The notes under the pieces were generated by a model that searched no databases, was not told where the DNA came from, and was given only the letters and a program-made list of their open reading frames with translations. The translations under genes were made by a program, and so were the position numbers. A DNA stretch of 64,000 nt from an uncultured Draconibacterium sp. (GTDB lineage Bacteria; Bacteroidota; Bacteroidia; Bacteroidales; Prolixibacteraceae). The DNA lies in NCBI RefSeq assembly GCF_963674925.1, contig NZ_OY771647.1, positions 2,495,501 to 2,559,500 of the forward strand, in the 5' to 3' direction. Of this stretch, positions 26,995 through 36,327 are shown in pieces. The stretch's first letter is position 1; each line of letters starts with the position of its first letter.

Positions 26995-27648
26995 TCAGCC
27001 ATTAAACTTAAGCGGAGCAAAAAACTCAGGGCGATGATAATCCGGATTTTCCGTGTCGATAGCATTCCAGGTTACAAAGTGCGGATCTGAAGTTTCATCG
27101 CCACATTTGTAGAAATTGGCAGTGGCTTCCAGTCCGTTTAAGTTTTCAATCTTATCAAATGCGAAACATTGTGTTGGAATGCAGATCATCATTTCCCACG
27201 AGAAATCTCCCGACTTTTCAGCAAAAGGCTGGTTGCCAAGGCTTGATACAATATCAATTTGTTTTACAACTTCAGGCAAAACAGGAGTGCGGTTTCCACG
27301 GCCCGGGCCATACCCAACATGAGGTGTGCCAATACAGTTAAACTCAAAATTGTAATAATTTTTTCCGTCAACCGAGATGAAGAACTCAACTGTACTGTCT
27401 TTGTAAACATCGCCGTTTATTTTGGTTTCCTGTGCCAGAATATTTTTTTCCTGAACGTAAAATTTCAACCAGATTTCGTTTCCGGTGTGGGCAATCCTGA
27501 ATTTTATGTCCGGCTTGTAGGGAAACGCTTTTTCCCAATTCAAAATGTCAATGGCTTCAGTTTTAGTATTTTTTTCCAAAAGCAAAGCTGCTTCCTTTAT
27601 TGATAGTGAGGTTATTGTGTTGATTTTGCTGACGATGAGATTCTTCAT
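26995..27648 (-). CDS. CBM9-like carbohydrate-binding protein, no signal peptide
   Basis: A 217-aa protein that resembles the CBM9/DOMON-like beta-sandwich family (WLKFYVQEKN, DSTVEFFISVDG, YNFEFNCIGTPHVGYGPGR, then FSWEMMICIPTQCF and PHFVTWNAIDTENPDYHRPEFF). Family members bind sugar ends or sit beside hydrolases in Bacteroidota. There is no export signal and no fused enzyme, so its ligand and location are unclear. It lies downstream of nothing obvious; the glp operon begins on the same strand about 300 bp further on. Confidence 0.8.
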   Translation of the reverse strand: MKNLIVSKINTITSLSIKEAALLLEKNTKTEAIDILNWEKAFPYKPDIKFRIAHTGNEIWLKFYVQEKNILAQETKINGDVYKDSTVEFFISVDGKNYYNFEFNCIGTPHVGYGPGRGNRTPVLPEVVKQIDIVSSLGNQPFAEKSGDFSWEMMICIPTQCFAFDKIENLNGLEATANFYKCGDETSDPHFVTWNAIDTENPDYHRPEFFAPLKFNG

Positions 27649-27730
27649 GCTGGATGTTTTATGTCTGTAAAGATGTTATTTTTCTTTGAACATTTTTGCT
27701 GAATAAAGTCAGGTTACCAAGCAGCTTTTA

Positions 27731-27738
27731 TATATTTG
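27731..27738 (+). promoter_or_regulatory. -7 promoter box upstream of the SNF2 helicase gene
   Basis: TATATTTG fits TAnnTTTG and lies 73 bp before the start codon. No TTTG is seen at the expected -33 distance. Confidence 0.35.
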
Positions 27739-27811
27739 AGGTTCTTTAATTCGAACTGCTACGCCGGATAAAACTGAAAAGTCAAGTGCGTATCTTTTTT
27801 TGAAGTAATAA

Positions 27812-30754
27812 ATGGACCGATTTGAATTTATAATAGCCTTAACCGAGCACCGATACCTGGGGCTTGTTTTTCAGCCTTTTTTAATTGAAAAGAAGGAGCG
27901 TTTTTATTCGGTGGTGCGATTGGTAAAACCACACGATTTGACTGATCCGGAATACGCTTTTAAACCCTACGAAAAAGAGCTGGTTCAGTTGATAGAAAGA
28001 TACAGCGATGAGGGGCTGACAAAAAAGTTTTCGCGTGCCGCCAGCGCGTCTGATTTTTATGCATCGTTGCGGCCCGGTTATTTTGAAAAACAGGTAACAC
28101 CTTTTATCGAAAAATGTTTGATGCAGGTGTGTTCCATTTTAATGCTCAGCCCGGTTCGTTTGTTTCGTAAAGAAGCCAAATACTCAAACCTGTACGACGA
28201 GGATCAGCTAAAAGTGCCGCCGTTTTTTGCCCGGCCTGAATTTGAGTTTGAACGCACGGAAACACAAACCCGTTACAGGCTGCGCATATTTTTGGAAGAA
28301 AAGGAAATGCTGTTATCAGCGCGTTCGGTAGAGGTGGTAACCAACGATCCTTGTTTATTGATTTATCGAAATCAGCTGGTGGCGTTTGAAAAGCTAAATG
28401 CAAAAAAACTGATGCCCTTTTTCGAGAAAGATTACGTTACGGTGCCCAATACCATCGAAGACAAGTATTATTCAGGATTTGTGCTGAATACCGTGCGCGA
28501 TTATGATGTAAAAGCCAAAGGGTTTGAAGTCGTTCAGGCATCCGCCGGGAAAAAGGCCGTATTGTCGCTCGAAAATAACCTGCAATACCGGCCGTGTTTG
28601 GTGTTGAACTTCGAATATGGCGACGAAAAATTCCTGCCCGATTCTTCCCGCGAAATGGCGGTTAGCGTCAAAAAGCAAAACGGCACCTTTGTGTATTATA
28701 AGACCACGCGCGATTTTGTCTGGGAAAAGAAGCTGTTACAGGTGATTAAAAAGACCGGCTTAAAGAATGATAACGGATCGTATACCATAAACGGGGTTTC
28801 CTTGCTTGAGCCACAGAATGCGCTGTATTTTTTTGTGAACTGGCTAAATGAGAAACGGCCACAGCTGGAAGAAAGCGGATTTGTGATAAAGCAGGAACAG
28901 CTGGAGAAGAAGTTTTATACCGGAAGCCAAAAACTGGAATTAAAAACACAAACAAAAGGCGACTGGTTTGATGTTTATGCTGTGGTGAAATTTGGCGAAT
29001 TCAGCATTCCTTTTATTCAACTGAAAAAATACATTTTAAACGATATCCGTGAGTTTGAATTGCCAAACGGAGAAGTTGCCGTGTTGCCCGAAGAATGGTT
29101 TGCCCGTTACAAAGGGCTTCTTCCTTTTGGGAAACAACAGGGCGAACACATCAAATTTGAAAAACACCATTTTACTCTGTTGCAAAATTCTATTCAGGAG
29201 GTTGACAAGGAAGTAAAACAAAAATATGAGAAACTGGTAAACGCCGAACAGGAGCGTCCGGTGTTGCCCGCTAATTTAAAAGCCAAACTGCGAAATTACC
29301 AGGAAGAAGGTTTTAACTGGATGTATGGTTTGTACCGAAACGGACTGGGCGGTTGCCTGGCCGATGATATGGGACTGGGAAAAACGCTGCAAACACTTAC
29401 GCTTTTGTTAAAACTTAAACGGTTGAAGCAGGAAATTAAAATTCACGATCCTGTTGATGCAAACGGGCAGCGCGATCTTTTTGCCGGGGAATCGAAAGTG
29501 GAAGCGGCTGTACAACCGGCCAGTTTAATTGTAGTGCCTACTTCGTTGGTGCACAATTGGAGCAACGAAATCCGGAAATTTACGCCGGCACTAAAGGTTT
29601 ATCAGCATGTGGGAACACAGCGCAAAAAGGCCGAAGAATTAGGAAAAGTAGCTTCGTATTACGACATTATAATTACCACTTACGGAACGGTTCGTAATGA
29701 TATCGACAAGTTACGGGGCACTGAATTCTTTTACCTCATTTTAGATGAAAGCCAGTCGATAAAGAATTCGGGTTCGAAAACCTACAAAGCGGTGATGGAC
29801 ATAAAAGCCCGCTACAAACTGGTAATTACAGGAACGCCGATTGAAAATTCCTTGTCGGATCTGTGGTCGCAAATGAATTTCCTGAATCCCGGCATGTTAG
29901 GGAACCTGGCTTTTTTCCGCCGGACGTTTATTACGCCCATTGAAAAGCATGCCAGTGAAGAGCAAATGGACAAATTGCAGCTGATGATCCGGCCCTTTGT
30001 TTTGCGCCGTAAAAAAGTGGAGGTGGCCAAAGATCTTCCACCGCTGATGGAAGAAGTACGCGTTTGCCCAATGGCGGGCGAGCAGCAAAAATTGTACGAG
30101 CAGGAAAAATCAGTGATTCGAAATACCATTCTGTCGACCATTGAAAAGGAGGGACTCAAAAAATCGCAGTTTGTGGTTTTACAAGGGCTTACCAAATTGC
30201 GTCAGCTGGCCAATCACCCGTCGCTGGTTGATGATGAGGCGTCGGAAAGATCGGGTAAATTCGATGAGATTTTCCGCATGTTAAGCAATCTTGTCGCCGA
30301 GAAACACAAAGTACTGGTATTCTCGTCGTTTGTAACTCACCTGGAGTTACTGGAAAGCAAAATTGCAGAAGAAAAGTGGAAGTACAGTAAATTAACGGGA
30401 CAAACCACAAAACGCGAAAAAGTAATAAAAGCTTTTCAGGATGATGAAGATAACCGGATTTTCCTGATTTCGTTAAAAGCCGGTGGAGTAGGGCTTAACC
30501 TAACCGAGGCCGACTATGTTTTTATTATCGATCCGTGGTGGAACCCGGCAGCCGAAAACCAGGCGATTAACCGCGCGCACCGAATTGGGCAGGATAAGCA
30601 TGTTTTTGTGTATCGTTTTATTACCGAAAACTCGATCGAGGAAAAAATTCAAAAACTAAAAGAGCGGAAAAGCTCGCTGGCCGATAAATTTATCAACTCC
30701 AATAATCCGTTTGAGCAGGTTACTCAGGAGGAAATTGTAGAGTTGTTTAGCTAA
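27812..30754 (+). CDS. SNF2-family DEAD/DEAH-like ATPase
   Basis: 980-aa bacterial SNF2 ATPase, a DNA translocase. The first 480 residues are a poorly conserved N-terminal region. The ATPase core follows: motif I DDMGLGKTLQ at about residue 520, motif Ia VVPTSLVHNWSNE, motif II DESQ (in LILDESQSIKN), motif III TGTPIENSLSDLWSQM, then the helicase C domain with VLVFSSFVTHL, SLKAGGVGLNLTEADYV and RAHRIGQDKHVFVYRF. No methylase, nuclease or DISARM-type partner sits beside it, so it is more likely a housekeeping chromatin or RNA polymerase recycling enzyme than a defence part. Role unproven. Confidence 0.93.
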   Translation: MDRFEFIIALTEHRYLGLVFQPFLIEKKERFYSVVRLVKPHDLTDPEYAFKPYEKELVQLIERYSDEGLTKKFSRAASASDFYASLRPGYFEKQVTPFIEKCLMQVCSILMLSPVRLFRKEAKYSNLYDEDQLKVPPFFARPEFEFERTETQTRYRLRIFLEEKEMLLSARSVEVVTNDPCLLIYRNQLVAFEKLNAKKLMPFFEKDYVTVPNTIEDKYYSGFVLNTVRDYDVKAKGFEVVQASAGKKAVLSLENNLQYRPCLVLNFEYGDEKFLPDSSREMAVSVKKQNGTFVYYKTTRDFVWEKKLLQVIKKTGLKNDNGSYTINGVSLLEPQNALYFFVNWLNEKRPQLEESGFVIKQEQLEKKFYTGSQKLELKTQTKGDWFDVYAVVKFGEFSIPFIQLKKYILNDIREFELPNGEVAVLPEEWFARYKGLLPFGKQQGEHIKFEKHHFTLLQNSIQEVDKEVKQKYEKLVNAEQERPVLPANLKAKLRNYQEEGFNWMYGLYRNGLGGCLADDMGLGKTLQTLTLLLKLKRLKQEIKIHDPVDANGQRDLFAGESKVEAAVQPASLIVVPTSLVHNWSNEIRKFTPALKVYQHVGTQRKKAEELGKVASYYDIIITTYGTVRNDIDKLRGTEFFYLILDESQSIKNSGSKTYKAVMDIKARYKLVITGTPIENSLSDLWSQMNFLNPGMLGNLAFFRRTFITPIEKHASEEQMDKLQLMIRPFVLRRKKVEVAKDLPPLMEEVRVCPMAGEQQKLYEQEKSVIRNTILSTIEKEGLKKSQFVVLQGLTKLRQLANHPSLVDDEASERSGKFDEIFRMLSNLVAEKHKVLVFSSFVTHLELLESKIAEEKWKYSKLTGQTTKREKVIKAFQDDEDNRIFLISLKAGGVGLNLTEADYVFIIDPWWNPAAENQAINRAHRIGQDKHVFVYRFITENSIEEKIQKLKERKSSLADKFINSNNPFEQVTQEEIVELFS

Positions 30755-30945
30755 TCACAGGGCAAAAGGAAAAAGGGAAAAGGAAAAAGTTGATGGCAGC
30801 TGTGTTGACCGAATTGAAAATCGGCCACAACCAAATCCTCACCTGAGCGTAGGGAGGAAAAGTGGAGACGTGCTTGAGAAGATTGATGGGAAGATTGATG
30901 AATGCTCGCTACTCGTAGCTCGTATCTCGAAACCTGTTTTTTATA
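30755..30945. repeat. Degenerate intergenic repeat element (related to 41296-41648)
   Basis: Purine-rich GGCAAAAGG runs followed by AAGTTGATGGCAGCTGTG, a small CCGA...TCGG dyad and then short reiterated words (GCTACTCGTAGCTCGTATCTCG). The order GGCAAAAG, AAAGTTGA, CAGCT, CGAA matches the region at 41345-41440, so both look like copies of one diverged dispersed family. No gene is supported here. Confidence 0.5.
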
Positions 30946-31686
30946 CTAACGTTTTTTATTCCGAACGTACATCAGCTTGTATTTTCCCTGGCCTACGCGC
31001 TGATCTATTTCAAACATCCCGGTGGAGTCGATCAGCGGTGTCAGTTTTTCAAAACCATAGTTTCGCGAGTCGAAATTCGGTTGTTTCTTTTGCAGTAAAC
31101 TTCCCACATCGCCAAGGAAGGCCCAGCCGTCGTCGTCTGCCAGGTCCCATATTGTTTTCGAAATCAGACGAATAACTTTTGGCGTTATCTTGTCAACACC
31201 TCCTTTTTTATCCGACTTGCTCGAAGTAGTGCTTTCACTTTCTTTCGAACGGCTTTTCAATATTTCGATGTAAATAAAGCGGTCGCACGAAACGATAAAC
31301 GGATTCGGAGTCTTTTTCTCCCCAATGCCAATTACATGCATTCCGGCTTCGCGCAGGCGTGTTGCCAGCCGGGTAAAGTCGCTATCGCTCGATACCAAAC
31401 AAAAACCATTTACTTTTTCGCTGTACAGGATGTCCATGGCATCGATGATCATGGCCGAGTCGGTAGCATTTTTTCCGGTGGTGTAACCGTATTGTTGTAT
31501 GGGAGTAATTGCGTTGTCGAGCAAAAGTGTTTTCCACTTTGTTAAACCGGGCTGGGTCCAGTCGCCATAAATACGTTTAATGGTTGGATTGCCGTATTTG
31601 GCAATCTCCTCCATCATTTCTTTAACGTATGCAGAGGGAATATTATCGCCATCGATAAGTACCGCTAACTTTAAATCTTTTCCCAT
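30946..31686 (-). CDS. NYN-domain ribonuclease-like protein with C-terminal OST-HTH/LOTUS domain
   Basis: Residues 1-140 are a PIN-like NYN domain with its acidic metal-binding residues (LIDGDN at 9-14, the TDSAMIIDAMD block and SSDSDFTRLATRLREAGM). Residues about 165-240 form an OST-HTH/LOTUS winged helix (PKVIRLISKTIWDLADDDGW ... LQKKQPNFDSRNYGFEKL). In known families NYN domains cut RNA and LOTUS domains bind RNA. A Ser/Lys-rich linker joins them. The neighbouring same-strand gene encodes a cold-shock RNA-binding protein, 47 bp upstream, so co-expression is likely. Confidence 0.92.
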   Translation of the reverse strand: MGKDLKLAVLIDGDNIPSAYVKEMMEEIAKYGNPTIKRIYGDWTQPGLTKWKTLLLDNAITPIQQYGYTTGKNATDSAMIIDAMDILYSEKVNGFCLVSSDSDFTRLATRLREAGMHVIGIGEKKTPNPFIVSCDRFIYIEILKSRSKESESTTSSKSDKKGGVDKITPKVIRLISKTIWDLADDDGWAFLGDVGSLLQKKQPNFDSRNYGFEKLTPLIDSTGMFEIDQRVGQGKYKLMYVRNKKR

Positions 31687-31733
31687 CTTGTAAACTGTTT
31701 TGGCAGAAGTTGCCGTTTGTTTTGTAGAACAGA

Positions 31734-32186
31734 TTAGCCCGAAATCTTCACATTCATTGCCGCAGGTCCTTTTGGCCCTTGTCCTTCTTCGTAGGTAACC
31801 CGGTTTCCTTCTTTTATAGTGCCTTCAACTTCGTTAATGTGAACAAAGATATTTTGGTTGTTTGACAGGTTGCGAATAAAACCGTATCCTTTTTGTTCGT
31901 TAAAGAAAGTCACTACACCTTGTTTTTCTTTAGGCTCAGCTTCCCCGTAACCGCCTTTTGGTACACTTACATCAATATCTTCAATGTTTACTTCTTCCTT
32001 TTGAGTTTCATCCGGCGGAGTATCGGTGATGTTACCAAACTCATCAACATAGGCAATCATATCGTCCAATCCTGAATTGCCGCCATTTTCTTTACGAGCC
32101 TGTTTTCTTGCTTCTTTTTCTTTTCTCTTCTTTGCTTGTTTTTTTCGTACTTCTTTTTTACCAAATGTTTCTTTCGATCTTCCCAT
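31734..32186 (-). CDS. Cold-shock domain protein with basic N-terminal extension
   Basis: 150 aa. The last 65 residues are a cold-shock OB fold: GVVTFFNEQKGYGFIRNL (RNP1-like), NIFVHINEVEG (RNP2-like), and GPKGPAAMNVKI. Ahead of it are a strongly basic Lys/Arg helix (residues 1-30) and an acidic linker. Such proteins bind single-stranded RNA or DNA. The basic extension may add nucleic-acid affinity. It precedes the NYN-LOTUS gene on the same strand. Confidence 0.92.
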   Translation of the reverse strand: MGRSKETFGKKEVRKKQAKKRKEKEARKQARKENGGNSGLDDMIAYVDEFGNITDTPPDETQKEEVNIEDIDVSVPKGGYGEAEPKEKQGVVTFFNEQKGYGFIRNLSNNQNIFVHINEVEGTIKEGNRVTYEEGQGPKGPAAMNVKISG

Positions 32187-32783
32187 ATAAATTTTTAATA
32201 GTGATTATAGCTTACCGACCTCTAAATTAATAAATATCAGCAGCTATTAAAAAAGTTTTTAATGTTAAGAATTGAGATTTAAAGAAAAGTCAAATATCCT
32301 AAGGCGGGGGAATAGGAGGTAGATAAAAATTCTTAAACCTAAAATCTGGCACAAAGGTACATTAAATTTAAACACTAAATAAATTAGGTAGAACTGTTTA
32401 TTGGTATTGCCGGGTTTCCACCTGGCTTATGTTTCCAAATAGTTACTTTTTTTGAGGTAATGAGGATATTCAGGTCTTAAGTTCATTTTAATCATCAATG
32501 TGTGTTTCGCACACAAAAATTGCTTCAAATCTAACCTTAATGTTAAGTGCTTGATATTTATGTTGTAAAGCAGGTGGTTGGAAACCATTTTTTTTGATGG
32601 TGTATAACTTCTTCATAGTTAAATATTTGCATATGTAAAAAGAAATCTTTCTTTATTGCAACTTTCAAAATGATAGTAAAACGTTAAAAATGCTTACAAA
32701 ATGAAATCAATTTGAATCGCTATGTGATAATGAAATATATATTTGCAAGCTCTAAAAAATCAATTTAAACAAAAAATACAAAG
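32187..32783. other. 600-bp intergenic region between divergent cold-shock and decarboxylase genes
   Basis: No gene is supported. It is AT-rich, with a small GTGTG/CACAC hairpin near 32500 and the decarboxylase promoter at its right end. The length would allow a long leader for the cold-shock gene, as is common for such genes, but no known structure is recognised. Confidence 0.5.
32711..32745 (+). promoter_or_regulatory. Promoter of the sodium-pump decarboxylase operon
   Basis: TTTG at 32711-32714 and TATATTTG at 32738-32745 with a 23-nt spacer match the Bacteroidota -33/-7 pair. The start codon of the first gene follows 38 bp after the -7 box. Confidence 0.6.
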
Positions 32784-33032
32784 ATGAACGAAGCTTTAAA
32801 ATTGATGCTAACGGGCATGAGTACCGTCTTTTTTATCCTCATCATGGTGGTGGTTTTGGGGAATATTATTATTCGGATAACCAATCGTTTTGCAGTTGCC
32901 GTCGTCGATCAAACGAGTTCTGCAGTTGCATCGCAAAATGAGATTAATCCATCGAAACTGGCCGCTATTGTTTCTGCTGTTGAAATTACGACCAAAGGAA
33001 AAGGCAGGGTAACATCGGTTGAGAAAATGTAA
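32784..33032 (+). CDS. Sodium-pump decarboxylase gamma-like subunit
   Basis: 82-aa protein with one N-terminal membrane helix (FFILIMVVVLGNIIIRI) and a polar tail (INPSKLAAIVSAVEITTKGKG). This is the usual form of OadG/MmdD-type gamma or delta subunits, which hold the alpha subunit at the membrane. Sequence signal is weak by itself; the assignment comes mainly from its place 141 bp ahead of the biotin-carrying alpha subunit and the beta subunit. Confidence 0.7.
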   Translation: MNEALKLMLTGMSTVFFILIMVVVLGNIIIRITNRFAVAVVDQTSSAVASQNEINPSKLAAIVSAVEITTKGKGRVTSVEKM

Positions 33033-33173
33033 GAGTAGTTAACGGATATCAACTTCCGAAACCTTTTCCGTGGAGGCGATTCGACGAACCAGACAGAATA
33101 GAGCAAACGAAGGAAAAAAACGGCGACGAAGTAAAAGGTATTCTTTTATCCAATAAACCAAAAATAAACAGAA

Positions 33174-35051
33174 ATGAAGAAGGAAATCAAATTTAGCTTG
33201 CTGTATAGAGATATGTGGCAATCCTCAGGGAAATACGTTCCCAAAGTAGAACAACTTGAAAAAGTAGCACCCGCAATTATCGATATGGGATGTTTCGACA
33301 GGGTCGAGACCAACGGTGGTGGATTCGAGCAGATCAACCTTTTGTTTGGCGAGAATCCAAACATTGCCAACCGCAGATGGACACAGCCTTTTAACGATGC
33401 CGGTATTCAAACACATATGTTAGAGCGTGCTTTAAACGGTATTCGTATGAGCCCGGTTCCTGCCGACGTTCGTAAGCTGATGTTTAAAGTTAAGAAATTA
33501 CAGGGAACCGATATTGCCCGTTCTTTCTGTGGATTGAACGACCCGCGTAACCTGGAGAACTCGATTAAGTTTGCCAAAGAAGGTGGAATGATCTCGCAGG
33601 CAGCGTTGAGTTTAACGATTTCTGAAGTTCATACGGTTGAATACTACACCGAGTTGGCCAACACCTTAATTGAAATGGGTGCCGACGAGATTTGTGTAAA
33701 AGATATGGCCGGTATCGGTCGTCCTGCTTTCATCGGTAAAATTATCAAGAATATAAAAACTGCACATCCTAAAGCTACTGTTCAGTACCACGGTCACTCT
33801 GGTCCTGGTTTCTCAATGGCAAGTATTTTAGAGGCAGCACGTGCCGGAGTTGATTATGTTGACGTAGCTATGGAACCACTATCGTGGGGTACAGGCCACG
33901 CCGATGTTTTGGCTGTGCAAGGTATGTTAAAAGATGCCGGTTATGCAGTAAAAGAGGTAAACATGAAAGCTTACATGGAAGTGCGTTCGATGACTCAAGA
34001 GTTTATCGACGATTTCCTGGGCTACTACATCAACCCGAAAAACCGTCACATGAATTCCTTGCTGATCGGTTCAGGTCTTCCCGGCGGAATGATGGGGAGT
34101 TTGATGGCCGACCTGGGTAACAACCTCGAAAGCCTGAACAAATGGCTGATAAAACGCAATAAACCAACCTTAACTCAGGATGATCTGCTGATCAAACTGT
34201 TTGATGAGGTAGAATATATCTGGCCTAAGTTAGGTTACCCACCATTGGTAACACCTTTTAGCCAATACGTGAAAAACCTGGCACTCATGAATGTGCTTCA
34301 GATAATTAAAGGCCGCGAGCGCTGGAGTATGATCGCCGATAACATCTGGGATATGATCATCGGTAAATCAGGAAAACTTCCGGGAGAATTAGCTCCTGAG
34401 ATTGTTGAGCTGGCCAAAGCAAACGGAAAAGAATTCTTTACCGGCGTTCCGCAAGAGCAGTATCCTGATAACCTGGATGTGTTCAAAAAGGAAATGGACG
34501 ACAACGGTTGGGATTATGGTCAGGACGACGAAGAGTTGTTCGAGCTGGCTATGCACCCTGAGCAATATCGCGCTTACAAATCGGGTAAAGCAAAAGCCGA
34601 TTTCGAAGCCGAACTGGCAGAGAAAAAAGCTGCTGCCGCACCAAAACCAGCGGTAGTTGAAGTTCCTGCCGGCGCATTCGAGCCAAAATCGATGGTAATT
34701 GATGTAAACGGCGAGAAATTTAAAGTTGGCGTTAGCTACGATGGTGTTGACGCTGCACCTGCTCCTGCAACTGCGGCTCCTGCAAAAGAAGAAGCTGCCC
34801 CGGCAGTAAACGGAAGTGTAGCTTCGGAAGTTATTGCTCCGTTGGAAGGAAAATTCATGTTAACAAAAGATACATCGGAAACTGCGCTTAAAGTTGGAGA
34901 TACAGTAAAAGAGGGTGATTTGGTTTGCTACATCGAGTCGATGAAAACCTATAACGCTATTGTTGCTGAGAGCGATGGTACTGTTGCCGCTATTTTAAAA
35001 GCTAATGGCGACAGCGTGGATGAAGACGATGTATTGATACAACTGTCATAA
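33174..35051 (+). CDS. Sodium-pump decarboxylase alpha subunit (oxaloacetate decarboxylase type) with biotin carrier domain
   Basis: 625 aa. Residues 1-300 are an HMGL-like carboxyltransferase barrel (MGCFDRVETNGGG, SFCGLNDPRNLENS, VKDMAGIGRP, YHGHSGPGFSMA with metal-binding His). Residues 300-500 are the PYC/OADA conserved domain. An Ala/Pro-rich linker (about 505-550) leads to a biotinyl domain ending in CYIESMKTYNAI, with the biotin Lys in ESMK rather than the common EAMK. It would move CO2 from oxaloacetate or a similar acid to biotin. RDMWQS replaces the more usual D-x-HQS, so substrate may differ. It ends 9 bp before the beta subunit. Confidence 0.88.
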   Translation: MKKEIKFSLLYRDMWQSSGKYVPKVEQLEKVAPAIIDMGCFDRVETNGGGFEQINLLFGENPNIANRRWTQPFNDAGIQTHMLERALNGIRMSPVPADVRKLMFKVKKLQGTDIARSFCGLNDPRNLENSIKFAKEGGMISQAALSLTISEVHTVEYYTELANTLIEMGADEICVKDMAGIGRPAFIGKIIKNIKTAHPKATVQYHGHSGPGFSMASILEAARAGVDYVDVAMEPLSWGTGHADVLAVQGMLKDAGYAVKEVNMKAYMEVRSMTQEFIDDFLGYYINPKNRHMNSLLIGSGLPGGMMGSLMADLGNNLESLNKWLIKRNKPTLTQDDLLIKLFDEVEYIWPKLGYPPLVTPFSQYVKNLALMNVLQIIKGRERWSMIADNIWDMIIGKSGKLPGELAPEIVELAKANGKEFFTGVPQEQYPDNLDVFKKEMDDNGWDYGQDDEELFELAMHPEQYRAYKSGKAKADFEAELAEKKAAAAPKPAVVEVPAGAFEPKSMVIDVNGEKFKVGVSYDGVDAAPAPATAAPAKEEAAPAVNGSVASEVIAPLEGKFMLTKDTSETALKVGDTVKEGDLVCYIESMKTYNAIVAESDGTVAAILKANGDSVDEDDVLIQLS

Positions 35052-35060
35052 AACAGATTT

Positions 35061-36266
35061 ATGGATATTCTATCAGAACTGTTTAACATGACCGCGCTTG
35101 GCGAGATTACCTGGCAAACATTGATAATGTGGGCGATCTCGTTTGTGCTGCTTTATCTTGGGATAAAGAAAGGGTATGAGCCACTGCTGCTTATTCCGAT
35201 AGCATTTGGTGTGTTGCTGGCCAACTTTCCGGGGGGACAAATGGGAGTTGTAAACTCCGACCTGATTGAGCTGGAAGGACACCGGTATATGAACCTATTT
35301 GAAATTGCGCACGATTACGGGATTATGAATTACCTGTATTATTCGTTGATTAAAACCGGTTTGCTGCCTCCTGTAATTTTTATGGGGGTTGGTGTATTGA
35401 CTGATTTTGGTCCGATGTTGCGTAACCTGAAACTGGCCTTGTTTGGTGCCGCTGCACAGATTGGTATTTTTGCCATCTTGCTGGGTGCTATTGCTGTTGG
35501 TTTTACGCCTAAAGAAGCTGCTTCGCTGGGTATTATTGGTGGTGCCGATGGCCCAACCGCTATTTACACTACCATTAAACTGGCTCCGCATTTGCTTGGC
35601 CCTATCGCTATTGCGGCGTATTCGTACATGGCGCTGGTGCCTGTTATTATTCCATTGGTTGCAAAGTTGTTTATCACGAAAAAAGAGTTCGCCATCAACA
35701 TGAAACAAATGGAAAAACAGTACCCGTCGAAATATGAGATCAAGAATATAAAAGCTGCCAAAATTATTTTCCCTATTGCTTTGGGAACACTGGCTGCTAT
35801 TCTGGTTCCGTCGTCGGTGCCGCTGTTGGGAATGCTCTTGTTTGGTAACCTGATTAAAGAAGTTGGTTCGTCGACAAGCCGTTTGGCCGATGCTGCACAA
35901 GGACCGATCATGAACACCGCAACCATTTTCCTTGGGCTTACCGTTGGAGCAACTATGACTGCTGAAGTTTTCCTTTCGGCAAAAACACTGGGTATTGTGG
36001 TCGGAGGTTTTGTGGCCTTCGCCATATCAATTGCCGGTGGTATTTTTGCCGTGAAACTGGTAAACATGTTCAGCAAGAAAAAGATCAATCCGCTTATTGG
36101 TGCAACCGGACTGAGTGCCGTGCCAATGGCGTCGCGTGTTGCTAACGAGCTGGCATTGAAATACGACAAAAAGAACCACATCTTACAGTACTGTATGGCC
36201 AGTAACATCTCGGGTGTAATTGGCTCGGCAGTTGCTGCAGGTGTACTTATTTCGTTCTTAATGTAG
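35061..36266 (+). CDS. Sodium ion-translocating decarboxylase, beta subunit
   Basis: 401-aa integral membrane protein of the OadB/MmdB/GcdB family. Conserved blocks: FMGVGVLTDFGPML, LGIIGGADGPTAIYTTIKLA (with the Asp that carries sodium in studied homologues), GNLIKEVGSS and the C-terminal MASNISGVIGSAVAAGVL. It decarboxylates carboxybiotin and exports sodium. Last gene of the operon, followed by a terminator. Confidence 0.95.
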   Translation: MDILSELFNMTALGEITWQTLIMWAISFVLLYLGIKKGYEPLLLIPIAFGVLLANFPGGQMGVVNSDLIELEGHRYMNLFEIAHDYGIMNYLYYSLIKTGLLPPVIFMGVGVLTDFGPMLRNLKLALFGAAAQIGIFAILLGAIAVGFTPKEAASLGIIGGADGPTAIYTTIKLAPHLLGPIAIAAYSYMALVPVIIPLVAKLFITKKEFAINMKQMEKQYPSKYEIKNIKAAKIIFPIALGTLAAILVPSSVPLLGMLLFGNLIKEVGSSTSRLADAAQGPIMNTATIFLGLTVGATMTAEVFLSAKTLGIVVGGFVAFAISIAGGIFAVKLVNMFSKKKINPLIGATGLSAVPMASRVANELALKYDKKNHILQYCMASNISGVIGSAVAAGVLISFLM

Positions 36267-36288
36267 TTATATTATAGAATTTGATAGG

Positions 36289-36320
36289 AAAGGGGATGCC
36301 GTAAGGTTTCCCCTTTTTTT
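36289..36320 (+). terminator. Terminator of the decarboxylase operon
   Basis: AAAGGGGA / TCCCCTTT stem with a 12-nt loop and a run of seven T, 22 bp after the beta-subunit stop codon. Confidence 0.88.
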
Positions 36321-36327
36321 GTGCTTC

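Noticed and set aside
27812..30754. SNF2 helicase as part of a phage-defence system
   Set aside because: No methylase, nuclease, phospholipase or other DISARM-, BREX- or Druantia-like partner lies within several kilobases on either side.
30870..31175. 101-codon + strand frame over the 3' part of the NYN gene
   Set aside because: It lies mostly antisense to a well-supported gene and starts in a degenerate repeat.
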